Positions 59,761 through 64,000 of a stretch of 64,000 nucleotides of DNA are shown in pieces. Each line of letters begins with the position of its first letter. Positions within the stretch are counted from its first letter, which is position 1. The notes below the pieces were generated by a model that saw only the letters and a program-made list of their open reading frames with translations, was not told the origin of the DNA and searched no databases. The position numbers were made by a program, and so were the translations under genes. Source of the DNA: Rugalucina vietnamica (lineage: Eukaryota; Mollusca; Bivalvia; Lucinida; Lucinidae); assembly GCA_964017185.1 (NCBI GenBank), contig OZ024882.1, forward strand, positions 42,329,431 to 42,393,430. Direction: 5' to 3'.

Positions 59761-60150
59761 ATGGACATTTATTCTCAAATATTCCAAGTTCTATTTACTG
59801 CGAGCATTCTAATCGCGGGGTTTTATTACATGTATGTTTGGAGACGGAATAGACGTGAGGATGAATATACGCATATGATTCCTAAGCCGAAAAGTGGAGC
59901 ATGTACTGGCATACCTATTGCAACAAGAGTACCCGATGAGATTACAAGAGGACGTGAGATTATACGCACAAAGCCTATTCCTAAGGGCATTGACATTAAA
60001 ACAATTCTTGAAGCAAAACATCCCCATTTCTATACCAGTAAGTCACCGACGTGTTCCTGCAGTGGCATTGTACCACCAGAAGAAGAAGCAAAACCCTTAC
60101 CGCCCTTGGACTGGCCCCCTCCTCCCCCACCCCCTGCCGCTGACATCTGA
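59761..60150 (+). CDS. short single-pass membrane protein with PLPPLDWP-polyproline tail, paralogue 1
   Basis: 129 codons, single exon, ATG in a good context (A at -3, G at +4). Not recognised as a known family. Short N-terminus, one hydrophobic helix (about residues 7-27, FQVLFTASILIAGFYYMYVW) followed at once by RRNRRED, so the C-terminal 100 residues are predicted cytosolic. This region has RGREIIRTKPIPKG, a CSC pair, then acidic PEEEAKPLPPLDWPPPPPPP. The end strongly resembles the neighbouring gene at 61565-61933, including an RGR motif before it and a terminal acidic-Ile. The polyproline could bind SH3, WW or EVH1 domains (inference). No coding intron is seen; an intron in the 5' UTR cannot be excluded. 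Confidence 0.68.
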   Translation: MDIYSQIFQVLFTASILIAGFYYMYVWRRNRREDEYTHMIPKPKSGACTGIPIATRVPDEITRGREIIRTKPIPKGIDIKTILEAKHPHFYTSKSPTCSCSGIVPPEEEAKPLPPLDWPPPPPPPAADI

Positions 60151-60804
60151 TTGCATCTCAACAATTATGACTAGGGTGTATTTGTATGTACCACACTTTT
60201 GTAAACTTTGATTATATTGAATGAAAAACAAACTACTGTTATGGTACAGAAACTGCGGATTTTAGTGTGATATTGCTACACTGTACAAGTAACTCTCACA
60301 GTAGGAAATGCATAGGTTGTGTTATACAAATAGTTTCAGTTTCACTTATGTTGTGATTAGTGATAGAAGGATTAATCAATTATAATCGAAAATCAGTCAA
60401 AAATGCCCCAGAACCAATTAATCGATCTTCATTTTGCTCTTTCGATTAATCAAAATCTTTGGAAAATTTTGGTTATCTTTGGATATTTATAAAACTGCTC
60501 TTCGTTTCAGTTGCTTATTTCATAATTCTGAACAGTAGTACCATAAAACACTTTTAATTTATTAACAAAGTGTATAGATCTAGCAAATATATTTAAAGCA
60601 ATGTTCCAAGTATAAATTGTGCTTTTAATTTGAAAGGAGCAAATCTGTTTTTTTTTTAATATTTCAAAAAGTAGTTGTGATGTATCTTCATGTTGCTTAT
60701 TTTGTTCATTTCGCCTGTCTGTGGTGCGTGTCATCCTTGTTTTTGACTGATGCTACCCTTATAATGGCTACCTCGCTTGCCGTGGACGTTTAGTAAAATA
60801 ATAT

Positions 60805-61048
60805 TTGAGCCGCTGCACAAGAAAACCAACATTCTGCATATGCGAAAACAAAAGCGCAGATCAGCTTCGCAGTAACTGCGAAGCTGATCAGCGCCTTTGT
60901 TTTCGCTACACGGATAGTACAATTCCTCTTCTACTTATAGACAAAAATTCAAGCATCTTGACTTCTTTTGTGATTATACATGTACAGCCCAGGTTGTGTT
61001 GAACCTGTTCGGAAACCCAAATTGTTGGTTTTCTCACGCACAGGCTCA
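60805..61048. mobile_element. TG/CA palindromic MITE between the PPLDWP genes
   Basis: TGAGCCGCTGCACAAGAAAA to CTCACGCACAGGCTCA, with the core palindrome CAGATCAGCTTCGCAGTAAC TGCGAAGCTGATCAGCGCC between CGAAAACAAAAGCG and CTTTGTTTTCGCTA. Open frames across it on both strands are palindrome artefacts. Confidence 0.8.
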
Positions 61049-61279
61049 TATTTTTAACAGGAAGTACAATGTACAAGAAGAACGAAAGGGTATAGAATGG
61101 AGAAAAATCAAAATATCTTATCGCATAAAATAACACTTCTCAAATTTATTGAGTCAAACTTTTTGTGTTTTATCGATGTATGTGAATGGATCTTTTGGAC
61201 TGAATTAATTGGCATGATTGGTGCAACGTCACCTTAATTTATATACGTTTAAAGTCTCTTAAGCCTCCAACTGACCGAA

Positions 61280-61523
61280 TGAGCCGCGACTCGAGAAAAC
61301 CGGACTTCGGGGTTTCCGGCCAGGCCCGAAACAAACCGGCGGCGGCCTGTACAGTCAAAGAAGAAAGCTAGAATCTTGAAATTTTGGATTTAGGTAGAAG
61401 ATGAATTGTACTATCCGAGCAGCGAAAACAAAGGCGCTGATCAGCTTCGCAGTTACTGCGAAGCTGATCTGCGCCTTTGTTTTTCGCAGAGGCGAAAATC
61501 CGATTTTCTCATGATGCGGCTCA
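61280..61523. mobile_element. TG/CA palindromic MITE just upstream of paralogue 2
   Basis: TGAGCCGCGACTCGAGAAAA to TCTCATGATGCGGCTCA. Carries the same core palindrome (CTGATCAGCTTCGCAGTTAC TGCGAAGCTGATCTGCGCC). It ends 41 bp before the proposed start codon of the next gene, so it may form part of that gene's promoter or 5' UTR. Confidence 0.82.
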
Positions 61524-61564
61524 TTAATGACAGGTTTGTTGAGAAAATCTGGATTAAAAAGACA

Positions 61565-61933
61565 ATGACACAATTTGTGTGCCTCCCGACCTGGGCATTC
61601 AGTTTGATAGTAATCTGTGCTGTTGTTGGAACACTTATCATAGTTGTGATATTGATTTGCCTTTGGAGATATTTCAAAGCAAGTAGATACAATGGAAGTT
61701 ACAAAGAACGTATCAGTGATGGAAGAACATGGGAACCGAGAAATCCAGTTTACCAAAGCGGCGACTTTATATTAGAAAGATTTCGGGACAGAACAGGGTC
61801 AGGAGAGGGACATTATGTACGCGGGCGCCCAGTGATCACGAGTATTGATATGATACCCACAGGAGAGGCAGCTGAACCTTTACCACCCTTAGATTGGCCA
61901 GCTCCTCCCCCACCCCCTGAGGTGGAGATTTAG
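61565..61933 (+). CDS. short single-pass membrane protein with PLPPLDWP-polyproline tail, paralogue 2
   Basis: 122 codons from ATG 61565 (A at -3) to TAG 61931-61933. The frame stays open upstream to 61406, but that part translates a palindromic MITE, so ATG 61565 (or 61511) is preferred. N-terminal MTQFVCLPTW, one helix (about 12-33, SLIVICAVVGTLIIVVILIC) followed by WRYFKASRY, which predicts a cytosolic C-terminus. Then RTWEPRNPVYQSG, RFRDRTGSGEGHYVRGRPVI and EAAEPLPPLDWPAPPPPP, ending EVEI. Same layout, orientation and tail as paralogue 1, 1.4 kb downstream. NPVYQ resembles an NPxY-type adaptor motif (inference). No known family recognised. Confidence 0.68.
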   Translation: MTQFVCLPTWAFSLIVICAVVGTLIIVVILICLWRYFKASRYNGSYKERISDGRTWEPRNPVYQSGDFILERFRDRTGSGEGHYVRGRPVITSIDMIPTGEAAEPLPPLDWPAPPPPPEVEI

Positions 61934-61954
61934 GTTCAATGGATCTACTGACAA

Positions 61955-62191
61955 TGAGCCCCATCGTAAGAGAACCGGATTTTTGCCTATGCGAAAACAA
62001 AGGCGCAGATCAGCTTCGCAGTAACTGCGAAGCTGATCAGCGCCTTTGTTTTCGCTACACGGATAGTACAATTTCTCTTCTTCTTAAATCCGAAATTTCA
62101 AGCTTTTAGCCTGCTTCTGTGACTGTACAGGTCGGTTTGTGTCAGACCTAGTCGGAAACCCCGAAAACCGGTTTTCTCGCATCAAGGCTCC
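61955..62191. mobile_element. TG/CA palindromic MITE downstream of paralogue 2
   Basis: TGAGCCCCATCGTAAGAGAA to GTTTTCTCGCATCAAGGCTC, core CAGATCAGCTTCGCAGTAAC TGCGAAGCTGATCAGCGCC. Starts 22 bp after the stop codon. Confidence 0.8.
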
Positions 62192-62673
62192 AATGTCATC
62201 AGTTTTTTACTGTTTCTGTATGTTGCATCTCTGATGTTTGAAGTCATCGTGCTATATTTCCGCGGAAAAGTGTTCAAGAGACGCGGGTGATTCTATCGAA
62301 AAAGACACCTCTACTACCCATTCCAAGTTAAGCGTGATGATTAACAATTAAATATAACACAAGCCAGTTGTAACAGAAACACGTGATTACGGTCGAACAG
62401 TGTTTTGACGCTATCGTACCAGCGTGCAAGACCAGAAACTTTGTGTCTCTCATATTCAAGCCACAACCATATCCGCGCACTGAGGCCGAGACAAATATAA
62501 TACTCAGCCATGTAGTGCAAATGTAGAGCTTACTATATAATGAAGTTTGTTATTCGTAAATGGAAACTCATAGAAATCTCAGTGTTTCCGTGTATTTCAA
62601 AATGAATGCCAATCATGAAAGGTATAACGCTATTTGTCACATTATCAGTACGAACTAAAGCTGCATTTTTATA

Positions 62674-62953
62674 TGAGCCGCGACGCGAGGAACTCGGATT
62701 TTCGCCTCTGGAAAACAAAGACGCAGTTACTGCGTCACATGATCAGTGCCTTTGTTTGATCAGTGCACATGATCAGTGCGCAGTTACATGATCAGTGCCT
62801 TTGTTTTCACTGGATGGATAGTACATGTAAAATAAGTCTTTTGCTTAAATCCGAAATTTCAAGCTTCTAGCCTTCTTCTGTGACTGTACTGGCCGGTTTG
62901 TGTCAGATCTAGTCGGAAACCAAGAAGACCGCTTTTTGTCGCGTCGTGGCTCA
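62674..62953. mobile_element. TG/CA palindromic MITE with rearranged core
   Basis: TGAGCCGCGACGCGAGGAAC to TTTTTGTCGCGTCGTGGCTC A, flanked by TA. The palindromic core is expanded, with the ACATGATCAGTGC motif repeated (62738-62806). Confidence 0.75.
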
Positions 62954-62984
62954 TATGATGATTAACGCAAATGAAAGCTCGCAT

Positions 62985-63240
62985 GAACTGGTCCCGAGGT
63001 TATAAAACTTTTTTCATGCTCAACTCAGCTGAGCTTGAAATTTCATATCCTCATAAATATAGAAATAGCCTAGTATATTGTAATTTAAGCTTTAGAACTC
63101 CAAAGCCTGTAATTTATCCTGCTAATAAGTGTTAAAATGCCAACAATTGTTGGCATTTTAACATTTATGAGCAGGATAAATTTTAGTCTTGGCTGAGCTG
63201 AGCACGTAAAAAAATTTATAACCTCGGGGCCAGGTGTGGA
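62985..63240. mobile_element. C-family palindromic element, full copy
   Basis: CCCGAGGTTATAAAACTTTT TTCATGCTC at the left returns inverted as GAGCACGTAAAAAAATTTAT AACCTCGGGG. The core is AAATGCCAACAATTGTTGGC ATTT between TTATCCTGCTAATAAGTGTT and ACATTTATGAGCAGGATAAA. Confidence 0.78.
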
Positions 63241-64000
63241 TAGTTATTGTGAACCATGCGGTGGGTTCTGTCGTTTATCACCGGTGTATCACGATAAAAT
63301 TTCCCTGTTATGTTTACCCCACTTTAACACAGAGAAAATTGTACAGGCAGGAGGAAGTAAAATGCCAATGTAAATTTCATTGAATTTTGTTTTGTTGCCA
63401 GTGGTGAATGTACATTAAGTCAAGCATGAAGTAGTACAAATAATGAAACACGAGCTGAATCGAATTTTTTCTAGACATTCAAGGTTGTATCATCCAGATA
63501 GGCCTGTATAAGAATAATCGTACAATAAATGGGACATTGCAGTACGATTAAAACTGCGGCAGTCCAAAACGGATTTATTGCTCATCGGTGTTCTTGTAAT
63601 ATTATGCAATAAACGCTGAATGCGGATGCGATTTCCAATTGATGCCAAATACATGTGTGCTACATGTACATGTACCTGCATTAAAGTTCCGTCGACTTGA
63701 AATATAAAAAATACTGATGATCAGTTGTTGTGTCAAACGTGACCATATCAATAGAGAATATTTCGCGATTATGTGAACTGTGACTGCCCTATTTCTTGAG
63801 GGATATCGGCCATTATGGTAGATAATGGATTATCGTCGGTGCTGTATTAGGAGTTATAATTACAGTCAGATTGCTGTGCTGCTGTTTTCGTTTGAGGCAT
63901 TCTAAACGCGCTAGAGGTGCAACTCTAGCCAATATGGCGTATCGCACTCAATTCGCGCTCGATTCGTTTCCACAACTGTTGTAACGGTACTATCTATCTA
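63241..64000. other. no gene recognised to the window end
   Basis: 63830-63984 contains a hydrophobic reading (WIIVGAVLGVIITVRLLCCC FRLRH) ended by TAA, but a stop directly precedes it and no start or acceptor is convincing. Confidence 0.3.

Noticed and set aside
60731-62071. Open frames reading MYYPCSENKGADQLRSYCEA-like peptides on both strands
   Set aside because: They translate the palindromic core of the A-family MITE and recur wherever that repeat occurs; they are not genes.
63790-63984. Possible third membrane protein (WIIVGAVLGVIITVRLL ... RLRHSK)
   Set aside because: An in-frame TAA precedes the hydrophobic stretch directly, no start codon or clear acceptor fits, and no PPLDWP tail follows.

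Overview
The window reads as nuclear DNA from an animal, most likely a marine bivalve mollusc. It has GT-AG introns, an animal-type tRNA-Pro, a nine-exon metazoan transporter gene, a CR1-like LINE with a 2A-like motif, tRNA-derived SINEs, and very dense small DNA-transposon repeats. Some of these have tandem cores next to CGTC/GGAC microsatellites, a style I associate with bivalve genomes. The species call is inference from repeat style. There are no operons, CRISPR arrays or other prokaryotic features.

Layout. 1-6 kb: MITE-like repeats and one tRNA-Pro(AGG) gene. 6.3-8 kb: 5'-truncated CR1-like LINE on the minus strand. 8.7-33.0 kb: SLC35F6 on the plus strand, nine coding exons totalling 1170 nt (389 aa), rebuilt exon by exon with matching phases. 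Intron 1 holds a nearly complete CR1-like element whose ORF runs from a 2A-like motif through two PHD fingers, an endonuclease and a reverse transcriptase. Intron 5 (11 kb) is packed with tandem-unit elements, two of them inverted relative to each other. Decayed partial copies of exons 3, 6 and 7 lie in introns 3, 6 and 6; the exon 7 copy is split by a SINE with a perfect 8-bp target-site duplication. 33-46.7 kb: no recognised gene; stacked MITEs, foldback elements, a 3.1-kb tandem-unit array, two SINEs and a complete 545-bp TIR element. 47.1-48.5 kb: a Mab-21-like nucleotidyltransferase gene on the minus strand that reads only with three frame changes. 49-54.3 kb: more tandem-unit elements, an ACG/CGT-rich stretch, a 51-nt poly(A) run and a hAT-like MITE. 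55-58.3 kb: a decayed Ty3/Gypsy pol (minus) abutting a decayed reverse transcriptase of another family (plus). 59.7-62 kb: two adjacent short single-exon genes for single-pass membrane proteins that share a C-terminal PLPPLDWP plus polyproline tail, embedded among four copies of one palindromic MITE.

The genes do not form a pathway. The main points of interest are the paired membrane-protein genes, the 2A-bearing LINE with no in-frame AUG ahead of the 2A, the exon duplications in SLC35F6, and several nested insertions that show empty sites and therefore the transposition mode of unnamed families.
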